DNA from: Nostoc sp. CHAB 5836 | GTDB lineage: Bacteria; Cyanobacteriota; Cyanobacteriia; Cyanobacteriales; Nostocaceae | Direction of reading: 5' to 3' | Assembly: GCF_020829445.1 (NCBI RefSeq) | Contig: NZ_JAIVFV010000058.1 | Coordinates: forward strand, 1 to 39,063 | Length of the DNA: 39,063 bases | Part shown: piece after piece, positions 16,750 to 23,996 of the stretch | How positions within the stretch are numbered: position 1 is the stretch's first letter | Layout: every line of letters begins with the position of its first letter | Made by a program: the position numbers and the translations under genes | Notes under the pieces: generated by a model | Database searches by the model: none | What the model saw: the letters and a program-made list of their open reading frames with translations, nothing else | Told to the model about the DNA's origin: nothing

Positions 16750-17703
16750 CTATTTTTCGTATTGTTCATAAGCAGCAACAATGCGCTGAACTAAAGGATG
16801 GCGCACGACATCTTTTTGGGAAAATTCGCAAAAGGCAATGCCTTCAACGTGTTTTAAAATTTGTAAAGCCACTCCCAAACCTGATTGTTGGTGAAGTGGC
16901 AAATCAGTTTGTGTCATGTCGCCTGTAATCACCATCCGGGAACGGAAACCCAAACGAGTCAAAACCATTTTCATCTGAGCGGGTGTAGTATTTTGAGCTT
17001 CATCCACAATTACAAAGGCGTTATTGAGGGTGCGTCCCCGCATATAGGCGAGTGGTGCGACTTCAATCACACCGCGTTCCATTAAACTGGGTATTTTTTC
17101 TGGGTCGATGAATTCATAAATAGCATCATAAAGTGGGCGAAGATAGGGATTAACTTTCTGCTGTAAGTCTCCAGGCAAAAAACCGAGTTTTTCACCGGCT
17201 TCGACGGCAGGGCGAGTTAAGATTAGCTTTTCAAACTGGTTAGCAAGAAGGGCTTGGACGGCGACAACAACAGCGAGATAAGTCTTGCCGGTACCAGCAG
17301 GGCCAATACCAAAGGTGAGGTCACGCCTTCGGAGTGCGTCGATATATTGACGCTGGCGAAAGGTTTTAGCACGGACTTCTTCACCCCGGCGACTTTTGGC
17401 GAGGACATCTCGTTGTAAATCTTGCAGTTCCCCTTGCCGATCGCTATCGATGGCTTGACGGGCTGTTAAAATATCAGCACTGGAAATAGTATTACCTTTA
17501 ATCCAGAGGTCTTCAAGCGATCGCACTAATCGAGAAGCCAGATCAATTTGCCCTTGATTACCAGAAATTACTAATTCCTGTCCGCGTAGCACTAAACTGG
17601 CTCCTGTTTGCCGAGATAGGATTTTGAGATTTTCTTCTCCATCTCCTCCTAGAGCGATCGCACTGGGAATACTCGGCAGCTGAATTATTAAAGCACCTGC
17701 CAT
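16750..17703 (-). CDS. phoH: PhoH family ATPase
   Basis: 317 residues from the ATG at 17703 (MAGALIIQLP); an in-frame TTG at 17739 would add 12 residues that look unlike the family. Residues 20-85 form the N-terminal KH-like part (LKILSRQTGASLVLRGQELVISG). The PhoH ATPase domain follows, with Walker A GPAGTGKTYLA, Walker B FVIVDEAQNTTP and the sensor segment RMVITGDMTQTD. PhoH proteins are nucleotide-binding enzymes linked to RNA metabolism and ribosome-related functions in many bacteria. The neighbouring KH protein, rpsP and ffh support such a role. About 700 bp with a MITE and hairpins separate it from the KH gene, so its promoter is probably its own. Confidence 0.92.
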   Translation of the reverse strand: MAGALIIQLPSIPSAIALGGDGEENLKILSRQTGASLVLRGQELVISGNQGQIDLASRLVRSLEDLWIKGNTISSADILTARQAIDSDRQGELQDLQRDVLAKSRRGEEVRAKTFRQRQYIDALRRRDLTFGIGPAGTGKTYLAVVVAVQALLANQFEKLILTRPAVEAGEKLGFLPGDLQQKVNPYLRPLYDAIYEFIDPEKIPSLMERGVIEVAPLAYMRGRTLNNAFVIVDEAQNTTPAQMKMVLTRLGFRSRMVITGDMTQTDLPLHQQSGLGVALQILKHVEGIAFCEFSQKDVVRHPLVQRIVAAYEQYEK

Positions 17704-17769
17704 AGTATTTCTTGATTGGTGGGAATCTGTGTTTGACAAAGGTTAATGTTTTCTCTCTAAGGCCGAAAT

Positions 17770-17900
17770 TAAGTAATCTGGCATAAATAAACCAAATTAT
17801 ATTACTAAACGTAAATAGGCTTAAAGTCCTTACTAATGACGAATGACAAAGGACAAATGACAGCCCTTGCCAGTTAGCTTTAATTGCGCCAACCTATTTA
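17770..17900 (-). mobile_element. MITE family 1, copy E (131 bp, inverted orientation)
   Basis: TAAGTAATCTGGCATAAATA at the left, GCGCCAACCTATTTA at the right; more diverged than the other copies. It lies upstream of phoH, where it could carry or separate promoter elements. Confidence 0.78.
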
Positions 17901-17992
17901 TGCTTTTATTACTTACATTTTGGAAAAATATTTGCAACTAATTAATCGGCTGTAGGGCCATACAGATTTATATTAGTGTCAACTTAAAGTTA

Positions 17993-18018
17993 AAAGGGCG
18001 AATATAATTCGCCTTTTG
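17993..18018. terminator. Probable bidirectional terminator
   Basis: AAAAGGGCGAA and TTCGCCTTTT pair around TATAA, with one unpaired G and A/T runs on both outer sides. On the minus strand it could stop transcripts before phoH. Confidence 0.5.
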
Positions 18019-18039
18019 ACTTTCCATCTTGATAAAAAT

Positions 18040-18069
18040 TCTGAGCGGAGGTAACTACAACCGCTCAGA
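18040..18069. other. Stem-loop TCTGAGCGG / CCGCTCAGA
   Basis: Nine-base-pair perfect stem with a 12-base loop that contains AGGTAACTACAA. No T run follows on either strand, so it is more likely an RNA structure or repeat than a terminator. Confidence 0.45.
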
Positions 18070-18342
18070 CTTGATCTCTAGTTTGAACGCACCGCCAACC
18101 AAATCTTGCGATTATGGTTGGGGATTCTTGCACTTTTGAAGCCAAAAGACTTCTAAGCGTTCCCAGGGATACTGGCGTCCTCAGTGAATCGTAGAAACTT
18201 TTGTCTACCCAAACCCCAGAAAAACTAGCAATTCCTAAATAAATAATTGCTGTAAATGGTCGTGCCTCTACGAAATTTTGCTTTGCCGTACCAGTATTAT
18301 TCTACTACGATGAAGATTCACTTTTATTTTGGTTCTCCCTAA

Positions 18343-18385
18343 CCCCACCTAAAATGTAAACATTCCCAAGTATTTTTAGGTGGGG
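18343..18385 (-). terminator. Perfect 12-bp hairpin after the KH gene
   Basis: CCCCACCTAAAA (18343-18354) pairs perfectly with TTTTAGGTGGGG (18374-18385) across 19 bases. It starts 26 bp past the stop of the KH gene on the minus strand, so it may end the ffh-rpsP-KH transcript. It has no clean T run and may instead be an IS-end-like repeat. Confidence 0.5.
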
Positions 18386-18411
18386 ACTGCGGGAGAACAT
18401 TTCTGTTCAAT

Positions 18412-18846
18412 CTAGCGGAGGCGCGGTTTAACAATGGGTTTAGGCCCATCATTTGCACGCGTTTCTCTCCTAGTTGGCGGTGGCGATCGCTCTTCTGTTT
18501 CTTCATCAAAAGACATACCCTCGCGGTCTGGAGTGGTGCTGCCGTAAATATCCAAGTATGTTGATTGCCCAGCTGCTGCTGCTGCTGCGGCAATTACTGT
18601 ACGAATCGCCTGAATATTGCGTCCCCCTCGACCAAACACTTTCCCTTTATCTGTGCTTTCAAAGGCGATGCGAACCCAAACCCGGTTGAGGGTCTGAGAA
18701 ATTTCACAATCGACGCTTAAAGTTTCTGGAGATTCCAAAAACGGCTGCACCAAAAATCTGACCAGATCAACATAGTTGGGACTAGCTGTTGGGAATTTTG
18801 TTCCAAAATTATGATGCGGCTGTTGCACTGACCTGTTCAAAAACAT
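18412..18846 (-). CDS. KH domain RNA-binding protein (KhpA/YlqC type)
   Basis: 144 residues from the ATG at 18846; nearer starts (TTG at codon 3, GTG at codon 7) are possible and all overlap the end of rpsP. The single KH domain spans about residues 24-100 ([19 protein letters not shown] to LDIYG) and has the GXXG loop in [15 protein letters not shown], the RNA-contacting element. A tail of about 40 charged, Arg/Pro-rich residues follows. Small KH proteins beside rpsP are typical in bacteria and bind structured RNAs. The overlap with rpsP suggests translational coupling. Confidence 0.88.
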   Translation of the reverse strand: MFLNRSVQQPHHNFGTKFPTASPNYVDLVRFLVQPFLESPETLSVDCEISQTLNRVWVRIAFESTDKGKVFGRGGRNIQAIRTVIAAAAAAAGQSTYLDIYGSTTPDREGMSFDEETEERSPPPTRRETRANDGPKPIVKPRLR

Positions 18847-19069
18847 TAGCTTTTACTAGAATGCGACGGACGGTGTCAGTGGGTTGAGCGCCTTGTTGTA
18901 GTCGCTTGACGATACCGGGAACGTCTAATCGCACTTCGTCGGTTCTGGGGTTGTAGAATCCCAATTCTTCTAGGGGACGGCCGTCACGGCGAGCGAGGTT
19001 GTTAATGGCGACAATGCGGTAACTTGCTTCCCGCTTTTTACCGAATCGCTTCAAGCGCAGTTTGATCAT
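18809..19069 (-). CDS. rpsP: 30S ribosomal protein S16
   Basis: 86 residues from the ATG at 19069 ([19 protein letters not shown]), the standard S16 start; the frame runs 13 codons further upstream but those residues are not S16-like. Family features: [33 protein letters not shown] and a lysine-poor C-terminal extension. A GGAG lies about 13 bases before the ATG. S16 is needed for assembly of the small ribosomal subunit. The stop lies within the following KH gene. Confidence 0.95.
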   Translation of the reverse strand: MIKLRLKRFGKKREASYRIVAINNLARRDGRPLEELGFYNPRTDEVRLDVPGIVKRLQQGAQPTDTVRRILVKANVFEQVSATAAS

Positions 19070-19143
19070 GGTTGAAGAATCATTCTCCTGATTGGTAATT
19101 ATGCTCAAATGCTAATTTTAGCACTGACCTAGTGTTTGCTGCT

Positions 19144-19234
19144 ATTTGTCATTTGTCATTTGTCCTTTGTCATTTGTCCTTCGTGATTTACCAATGACCA
19201 ATGACCAATGACCAATGACCAATGACCAATGACT
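19144..19234. repeat. Two adjacent STRR heptamer arrays (ATTTGTC and AATGACC)
   Basis: ATTTGTC-type units run from 19144 to about 19192 and six AATGACC units follow at 19193-19234. They fill the space between ffh and rpsP on the minus strand. The second unit resembles the reverse complement of the first, so the two arrays can partly pair in an RNA. Confidence 0.85.
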
Positions 19235-19246
19235 AGTGACTCTTGA

Positions 19247-20713
19247 TTAAAGATTGCCAAAGCCTTTTTTCTTTTTCTCTTTCTTTTTCTTTTTGGTAGC
19301 TGAGGCGTCACCACCATAACCTCGCCATCCTGGGGCTGCGGGGCGATTACCTGCACCTGCAAAGGCGTTGCCCATACCGCCACCGCCGCCGAACATTCCC
19401 GGCATTCCAGGGAAGCCACCTTGACCCATTTGCTGCATGAGCGATCGCATTTTTTGGAAATCACCTACCAGTTTAGTTACATCGGACTCTCTATAGCCGG
19501 AGCCAGAAGCAATCCGCCGCCGCCGACTGGGAGAACTGGCTAATAAATCGGGGTCATGGCGTTCTTGGCGAGTCATGGAGTTAATCATTGCCTCACAACG
19601 CTTCAACTGGGTTTCTCCCTGCTTCAGCTGATCATCTGAGAGCTTGTTCATCCCTGGAATCATCTTGATTAAGCCTCCCAGAGAACCCATGTTCTTCAGC
19701 ATCCGCAACTGCTTGAGAAAGTCGGTAAAGTCAAACTTGGCTGAGAGGATTTTCTCCTGCATTTTCTCAGCATCTGCTAAGTCAAACTCTTCCTGAGCTT
19801 TTTCTACCAAGGTGAGAACATCGCCCATTCCCAGAATTCGCGATGCCATGCGATCGGGATAAAACGGTTGCAGTGCTTCGACTTTTTCACCTACGCCCAC
19901 AAATTTAATTGGCGCTCCCGAAATCTTTCGCACTGAAAGCGCTGCACCGCCACGGCTATCACCATCCATCTTGGTGAGAATCGCCCCAGTAATTCCGATC
20001 TGCTCATGAAAGGTGCGGGTAAGATTAGCTGCCTCTTGACCAGTCATTGCATCGACCACCAACAGAGTTTCATGGGGTTGGATAGTTGCTTTGATGCGGG
20101 CTAATTCTGCCATCATGTCTTCGTCAATTTGCAGGCGTCCAGCAGTATCAATAATTACTGTGTTTACACTTTCTGCTCTGCCGCGTTCTACACCCTGTCT
20201 GGCAATTTCTACGGGATCAGCGTCGCTTCCTAGTTCAAATACGGGTACGTCAATTTGCTTACCCAGCGTCACCAACTGGTCGATCGCTGCTGGGCGATAT
20301 ACGTCTGTCGCCACCAACAAGCAGCTACGATCTAATTTACGAAGATGTAAGGCTAACTTAGCGGTAGCTGTGGTTTTACCAGTACCTTGCAACCCAGCCA
20401 TGAGAATAATAGTAGGCTGTTCTTGGGCTTCTGCTATGGGAACATTTTCTTCTCCCATCACCTGCACCAGTTCATCGTGAACAATTTTGATGAACTGTTG
20501 GTCAGGTCGCACGCCGCTAATCACCTCGGCTCCCTGTGCTTTGGTTTCGACTTCGCTAATAAAATCTTTGACTACCTGGAGATTGACATCTGCCTCCAAC
20601 AAGGCGCGGCGCACTTCGCGCAAAGCATCTTGAATGTTGGATTGAGAAATTTTATCCTGTCCCCGCAGTTTTTTCCAGGCGGATTCTAAACGGTCAGATA
20701 GAGCATCAAACAT
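19247..20713 (-). CDS. ffh: Signal recognition particle protein Ffh (SRP54)
   Basis: 488 residues. Order: N domain (1-95, MFDALSDRLESAWKKLRG), G domain with P-loop GLQGTGKTTATAKLA near 109, DTAGRLQID, TKMDGDSRGG and the GAPIKFVGVGEK closing loop, then the Met-rich M domain from about 330 with the SRP RNA-binding stretch (SPSRRRRIASGSG). A Gly/Met-rich tail and a lysine-rich end (KKKKKEKKKK) close the protein. Ffh binds signal sequences of nascent membrane proteins together with SRP RNA and FtsY. The stop lies close to an STRR array; rpsP follows on the same strand after about 180 bp. Confidence 0.97.
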   Translation of the reverse strand: MFDALSDRLESAWKKLRGQDKISQSNIQDALREVRRALLEADVNLQVVKDFISEVETKAQGAEVISGVRPDQQFIKIVHDELVQVMGEENVPIAEAQEQPTIILMAGLQGTGKTTATAKLALHLRKLDRSCLLVATDVYRPAAIDQLVTLGKQIDVPVFELGSDADPVEIARQGVERGRAESVNTVIIDTAGRLQIDEDMMAELARIKATIQPHETLLVVDAMTGQEAANLTRTFHEQIGITGAILTKMDGDSRGGAALSVRKISGAPIKFVGVGEKVEALQPFYPDRMASRILGMGDVLTLVEKAQEEFDLADAEKMQEKILSAKFDFTDFLKQLRMLKNMGSLGGLIKMIPGMNKLSDDQLKQGETQLKRCEAMINSMTRQERHDPDLLASSPSRRRRIASGSGYRESDVTKLVGDFQKMRSLMQQMGQGGFPGMPGMFGGGGGMGNAFAGAGNRPAAPGWRGYGGDASATKKKKKEKKKKGFGNL

Positions 20714-21290
20714 AATGTAATTACAGGTAGTTCGCCAATGGAGAATTCTAAATCGCCGATGAATGCGTTGGTGTAGTCCGCCCCAGGCATCGCGAATTTC
20801 CGTTAAAGTTTAAATGTGCTATTTACCAGCTTAGTAGTTTTCACCCCGACTGTAGCAACCAGATACTTAGCTTTATGGGGCATAAGGTATGCGGTCAATT
20901 TCCATTGTTAATTTTTTTAAAGCCTTCTCCCTGCCGCGATCGCTAAGAATTCGCTAAACTACAAAAACACATATAAGTAGGTCGGCGCAATTAAAGATAA
21001 CTGGTGGTGGCTGTCATTTGTCCTTAGTCATTCCTCATTAGTAAGGGTTTCAAGCCTATTTACGTTTCGTCACATAGTTTGATTTATTTTCACCGACTTA
21101 CTTACTTATTATCATGTATTCAACCAGTCAACACGAACAAATTGTAGAAGCGATCGCTTTTTTGTCGGAAGATGGCGATCGCTTTTGTGTAGGGAGATGA
21201 GCGATGGTGAAACGTCGGCTTTATTGCGATCGCTTAAATAATTGAGAGACGACGTTGCATGAACTGGATAAACAACATCACGTTATAATG
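20714..21290. other. Gene-free stretch upstream of ffh
   Basis: About 740 bp lie between ffh and hicB without a credible gene. Present are the presumed ffh promoter region (from 20714), MITE copy F, several HIP1 sites (for example AAGCGATCGCTTTTTT near 21148), and the MITE family 2 element at 21291-21450. Confidence 0.6.
20974..21104 (+). mobile_element. MITE family 1, copy F (131 bp)
   Basis: TAAGTAGGTCGGCGCAATTA at the left and CACCGACTTACTTA at the right; very close to copy A internally. The right end is followed by another CTTA unit. Confidence 0.82.
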
Positions 21291-21460
21291 CAATACGGTT
21301 CAGTTAAAGCTAAAACTCTTTGCCAAAGTCAATTTTTTAACGAACCGCAAACGCGAGTGCGTCTCCCCCTGGGAGAAGGACGCAAAGGACGCAAAGAAAG
21401 AGAAGAAAGAGAAGAAAGAGAACAAAGAAATGCTTAACTGAACTGTATTGCGTTATAATG
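21281..21460. mobile_element. MITE family 2 element with 10-bp target duplication
   Basis: CAATACGGTTCAGTTAA (21291) and TTAACTGAACTGTATTG (ending 21450) are inverted copies with 16 of 17 positions matching and bound a 160-bp element. The 10 bases CGTTATAATG occur directly on both sides (21281-21290 and 21451-21460) as a target-site duplication. The interior is a purine-rich GAAAGAGAA run plus GCAAAGGACGCAAAG, without a gene. A relative lies at 29382-29476. Confidence 0.88.
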
Positions 21461-21689
21461 AAGAATAGAATTTTTTACGGGCAGGTGCAACGGGAATTTC
21501 TTTGCCCTTTTCTTGATAATCTTCTTTCACCAATTCCCAAGCTAATTTTAGTTCTTCTACAGCTTGTTGGGGTGTATCTCCAAAAGCCGAAATATTAGAC
21601 ATTTCGGGAAAATATGCTAGCCAATCTCCTTGTTCATCAACATACAAATTAATTGTAAAACCATTAAAATCATAATTACTTAAAGTCAT
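21453..21689 (-). CDS. hicB: HicB family antitoxin-like protein
   Basis: 78 residues. It shows the HicB pattern: an N-terminal beta hairpin (GFTINLYVDEQGDWLAYFPEMSNISAFGDTP is cut here to its key parts, GDWLAYFPEM and AFGDTP), then a helix QAVEELKLAWELVKEDY. The C-terminal DNA-binding domain of longer HicB proteins is absent. HicB normally masks the active site of the HicA mRNA endonuclease. Its ATG overlaps the stop of the truncated hicA frame (ATGA), a classic toxin-first arrangement. The stop codon lies inside the duplicated CGTTATAATG of the adjacent MITE, so that insertion did not alter the protein. Confidence 0.75.
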   Translation of the reverse strand: MTLSNYDFNGFTINLYVDEQGDWLAYFPEMSNISAFGDTPQQAVEELKLAWELVKEDYQEKGKEIPVAPARKKFYSSL

Positions 21690-21781
21690 TCTTCTTCTAC
21701 CTCTTGATATTCAATTTCATCAAAAGTCAGATTTTCTGGGCTATTTTTAGCTTTTTGCCATAGCTTTTTGAGCTTAGTCAT
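21686..21781 (-). pseudogene. Truncated hicA toxin remnant (31 codons)
   Basis: Reads MTKLKKLWQKAKNSPENL and then FDEIEYQEVEEE before a TGA that overlaps the hicB start. The first 24 residues fit the N-terminus of HicA toxins, which normally continue for 35-60 more residues with the catalytic His (GSH) strand. That part is missing here. The piece is too short to be a working nuclease. Similar short proteins may exist as stand-alone partners of HicB-like proteins, so a small real gene is the alternative. Confidence 0.5.
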
Positions 21782-22151
21782 GAAATTTAACAAAGGTCTC
21801 AATCAGATAGAGATTCTTCATCTAGTGTTTTAGTTGACATAGCTGTTATTTGAAGCTATATATCCTATCTCTTATTATTGACCGGAGTGTGACGGCATTC
21901 GCGTAGCGTCCCACAGGAAAACACCAACCGCAGGCGATCGCCTGCGTGTTTATCGGAGTGTGATTTATTTACAGAGGCGCGATCGTCTCCTAAATTGGCG
22001 TATGCGTAGGCGTAGTTCCTCGTAGACATCGCTTTTGTGTAGGGAGAAGGGCGACGCCGAATAGCCCGTCGTAGACATCGCTTTTGATTTGGAGAAGAGC
22101 GATGTTGTTATATTGAACATTATATCCTCAGGACTTGGTATAGTAATGAGG
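21782..22151. other. Repeat-rich gene-free stretch
   Basis: 370 bp with the 18-bp palindrome CGCAGGCGATCGCCTGCG at 21929-21946 centred on a HIP1 site, and tandem copies of the CCCGTCGTAGACATCGC repeat near 22019-22104. No gene seen. Confidence 0.55.
22019..22104 (+). repeat. CGTCGTAGACATCGCTTTTG dispersed repeat, two adjacent copies
   Basis: CGTAGACATCGCTTTTG followed by a GGAGAAG-type sequence and GCGAT occurs at 22021 and again at 22069. Further copies lie at 22844-22900, 23847-23953, 24714-24760 and inverted near 32666-32708. Confidence 0.75.
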
Positions 22152-22574
22152 TTAAAAAGACCAAGGATTAATAATTACAACCCGTGTCCCGGCAAAGTCT
22201 TTTTCATTGCGGGTGACAAGTGATAGAGAGTTATGAATTGCGATCGCTGCAATCAGAGAATCCATAGCGGGCAGAGGTCGCCCGTTCTGTTCTAATTGTC
22301 CTACTAAGTTTCCCCATAATACCATTGTTGAAAAATCTATACCTAAGATTCTGTCTTGAAAGCGACTGGCTAGGGTTTGATTTAGCCATTTTGTCAACGA
22401 TTCTTTTCGCTTAGACGCGGTAATTTTACTGATACCTTTAGCAATTTCGCCAATTGTAATAATGCTGATGTAAAGTGTTTCTGGTGCTTGGGCATCTAGC
22501 CAATCTAAAACCTTTTGATTTGGGTGTTTGGCAACAAGTTCAGAAATCAGACAGGTATCAAGCAGGTAAGTCAT
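22152..22574 (-). CDS. vapC: PIN domain toxin, VapC/FitB type
   Basis: 140 residues. The PIN fold acidic residues are visible: Asp in MTYLLDTCLISEL, Glu in ISIITIGEIAKGI, Asp in LPAMDSLIAAIAI, and the closing LVTRNEKDFAGTRVVIINP. PIN toxins of this group are Mg-dependent RNases that act on tRNA or other RNA. The ATG overlaps the stop of the antitoxin gene by 4 bp (ATGA), so the pair is translationally coupled. All catalytic positions appear intact, so the toxin is likely functional. Confidence 0.88.
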   Translation of the reverse strand: MTYLLDTCLISELVAKHPNQKVLDWLDAQAPETLYISIITIGEIAKGISKITASKRKESLTKWLNQTLASRFQDRILGIDFSTMVLWGNLVGQLEQNGRPLPAMDSLIAAIAIHNSLSLVTRNEKDFAGTRVVIINPWSF

Positions 22575-22798
22575 AGAGTGAAGTCATCGCTCTTTAGGCT
22601 GCGATCGCGGCTAAAGTCCAGTTCTTCGCTGAGTTCAGCTAGGGGAGATTGACGGAAAAACTCTGAAAGTTTACTTGGTTGATCTGAGTGGGTGTTGTGA
22701 TTGGGTGCAATCAGGCTTTGGGCGAGTAGTTGGATGATATACAATTTATCGTTGAGCGAAAGCTGTAAGAGTTGTTGTTCGAGTTCTGGGATAGCCAT
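22571..22798 (-). CDS. Antitoxin of the PIN toxin pair
   Basis: 75 residues, acidic C-terminal half. The start MAIPELEQQLLQLSLNDKLY resembles short helical antitoxins found beside PIN toxins in cyanobacteria (DUF2281-like). The C-terminal LAELSEELDFSRDRSLK is a plausible toxin-binding segment. No separate promoter is visible beyond the upstream repeat region. Its assignment rests mainly on the overlap with vapC. Confidence 0.75.
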   Translation of the reverse strand: MAIPELEQQLLQLSLNDKLYIIQLLAQSLIAPNHNTHSDQPSKLSEFFRQSPLAELSEELDFSRDRSLKSDDFTL

Positions 22799-22843
22799 GA
22801 TCGGGGTTAAGTAAGGGATGATTTTATTTTAGCGTCAGGAAAT

Positions 22844-22900
22844 GCGACGCCGAGTAGCCCGTCGTAGACATCGCTTTTGATTTGGAGAAGAGCGATCGCT
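22844..22900 (+). repeat. CGTCGTAGACATCGC repeat, copy 2
   Basis: GCGACGCCGAGTAGCCCGTC followed by GTAGACATCGCTTTTGATTT and GGAGAAGAGCGATCGC. It lies between the antitoxin gene and xisH. Confidence 0.7.
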
Positions 22901-22939
22901 TTATGCTATGAATAGTGGTTAAATAAATTTAATTTATAT

Positions 22940-23357
22940 ATGCCAGCTAAAGATTTATTTCATAATACAGTTAAAACAGCCCTGGCAAAAGATGGATGGA
23001 CAATTACTGACGAGCATCTATTTATTCAAGTTGAGGATGTTGATTTTTACATAGACTTTAACAGCAGAGAGAATTTTAGCTGCTGAAAAAACTGGTAAAA
23101 AAATAGCAGTAGAGATAAAATCCTTTTTAGGAGCCTCAGACGTAACTGAATTTCACCTAGCTCTTGGTCAATGTCTCAACTACCGTTCAGCATTGAGGTT
23201 GACCGAACCTGCTCGGATTTTGTATTTAGCCGTTCCGGTAGATGTTTATGATGAGTTTTTTAGTCGGAAGTTTATTCAAAGAATTATTGGCGAATATCAA
23301 CTAAAATTACTAATTTTTAACCCAGATCAAGAGGAGATTGTTATATGGATAGATTGA
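22940..23357 (+). pseudogene. xisH: xisH-like gene with a one-base frameshift
   Basis: From the ATG at 22940 the frame reads MPAKDLFHNTVKTALAKDGW and on to VDFYIDF, then meets an extra A near 23060 and stops after NSRENFSC. Shifting by one base at that point restores TAERILAAEKTGKKIAVEIK, SFLGASDVTEFHLALGQ and so on to a TGA at 23355-23357. XisH has a PD-(D/E)XK-like core (VDFYID and AVEIKSF); XisH and XisI were first described as needed for excision of the fdxN element in heterocysts of Anabaena. A recent mutation or a sequencing error in the AA pair would both explain this. Confidence 0.88.
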
Positions 23358-23674
23358 ATTACAAAGAAATAGTCCAAAAAATTCTGGAAGGTCACGGAAA
23401 AAATCGCTCAAATAGTCAAATAGAAGTCAAATTGATATTTGATACGGAGCGCGATCGCTTTTCTGTTCTTAATATTGGTTGGCAAGAGCTAACGCGAATA
23501 TTTGGTTGTATTATTTACGTAGAAATTAAAGATGGCAAAATTTGGATCGAACGCGATGGAACGGAAATCGGAGTGGCTAATGAATTAGTAGAAGCTGGAG
23601 TTCCTAAACAAGATATAGTTTTGGCGTTTAAAGCCCCATACAAACGAAAATTTACTGACTTTGCTGCTAGTTGA
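23345..23674 (+). CDS. xisI: XisI-like fdxN element excision controlling factor
   Basis: 109 residues, the usual XisI length, with MDRLNYKEIVQKILEGH at the start, then DTERDRFSVLNIGWQ, IYVEIKDGKIWIERDGTEIG and LAFKAPYKRKFTDFA. AGGAG at 23332-23336 is well placed for the ATG at 23345. The start overlaps the end of xisH by 13 bp, as in other xisHI pairs. Homologues are multi-copy in filamentous cyanobacteria, mostly not next to fdxN. XisI is intact while its partner is broken here. The pair may work like a two-component genome-associated module, but this is inference. Confidence 0.92.
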   Translation: MDRLNYKEIVQKILEGHGKNRSNSQIEVKLIFDTERDRFSVLNIGWQELTRIFGCIIYVEIKDGKIWIERDGTEIGVANELVEAGVPKQDIVLAFKAPYKRKFTDFAAS

Positions 23675-23761
23675 AGCACATAGGAGTCATGAAACCTACG
23701 GCAATTAGGGAAGCAATCTACACCTGGGGTATCGCAGAAATTTGTGAAATGACTACTTGAT

Positions 23762-23803
23762 AGCGATCGGTTTGGGGATGTAGAAACGGCGATCGCTTTT
23801 TTT
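23762..23803 (+). terminator. Terminator formed by two GCGATCG sites
   Basis: AGCGATCG at 23762-23769 pairs with CGATCGCT at 23790-23797 and is followed by a run of seven T (counting the last stem T). It lies about 90 bp past xisI in the right direction. Confidence 0.55.
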
Positions 23804-23846
23804 ATGAGAGATTGGGGAGTGCGATCCTGAAGGGGAATTTGGAAGT

Positions 23847-23953
23847 GCGACGCCGAATAGCCCGTCGTAGACATCGCTTTGATGATGTGGGGAGATGGGC
23901 GTAGGCGCAGCCCGCCGCAGGCATCGCTTTTGTCTAGGGAGAAGTGCGATCGC
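23847..23953 (+). repeat. CGTCGTAGACATCGC repeat, copies 3 and 4
   Basis: GCGACGCCGAATAGCCCGTC and a diverged second copy with GTAGGCGCAGCCCGCCGCAG ending in GCGATCGC. Confidence 0.65.
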
Positions 23954-23996
23954 AGTGAATTACCGAATGATGCTTAACTCGAGTTATCCCCAAATA

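Larger units (their letters stand above)
17901..18342. other. Structured non-coding stretch between the KH gene and phoH
   Basis: Together with MITE E and the hairpin at 18343 the gene-free interval is about 700 bp. I see no open frame. It holds two stable hairpins (17993-18018 and 18040-18069) and a third part (18070-18340) without an obvious structure. A small RNA or leader region is possible but not shown. Confidence 0.5.
23675..23996. other. Gene-free stretch after xisI
   Basis: 322 bp. It contains a terminator-like hairpin built from two HIP1-type sites (23762-23803) and two further copies of the CGTAGACATCGC-type repeat. No gene seen. Confidence 0.55.

Noticed and set aside
17901..18342. 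SRP RNA gene near ffh
   Set aside because: The GGTCAGG/GGAAGCAGCC core of bacterial 4.5S RNA was not found in the gap.
16682..19234. Heptamer arrays considered as CRISPR
   Set aside because: Units are 7 bp with no spacers, so they are STRR tandem repeats.
21255..21437. 60-codon plus-strand frame near the MITE family 2 element
   Set aside because: Most of it is the purine-rich interior of the element (Arg/Glu repeats); no ribosome-binding site.
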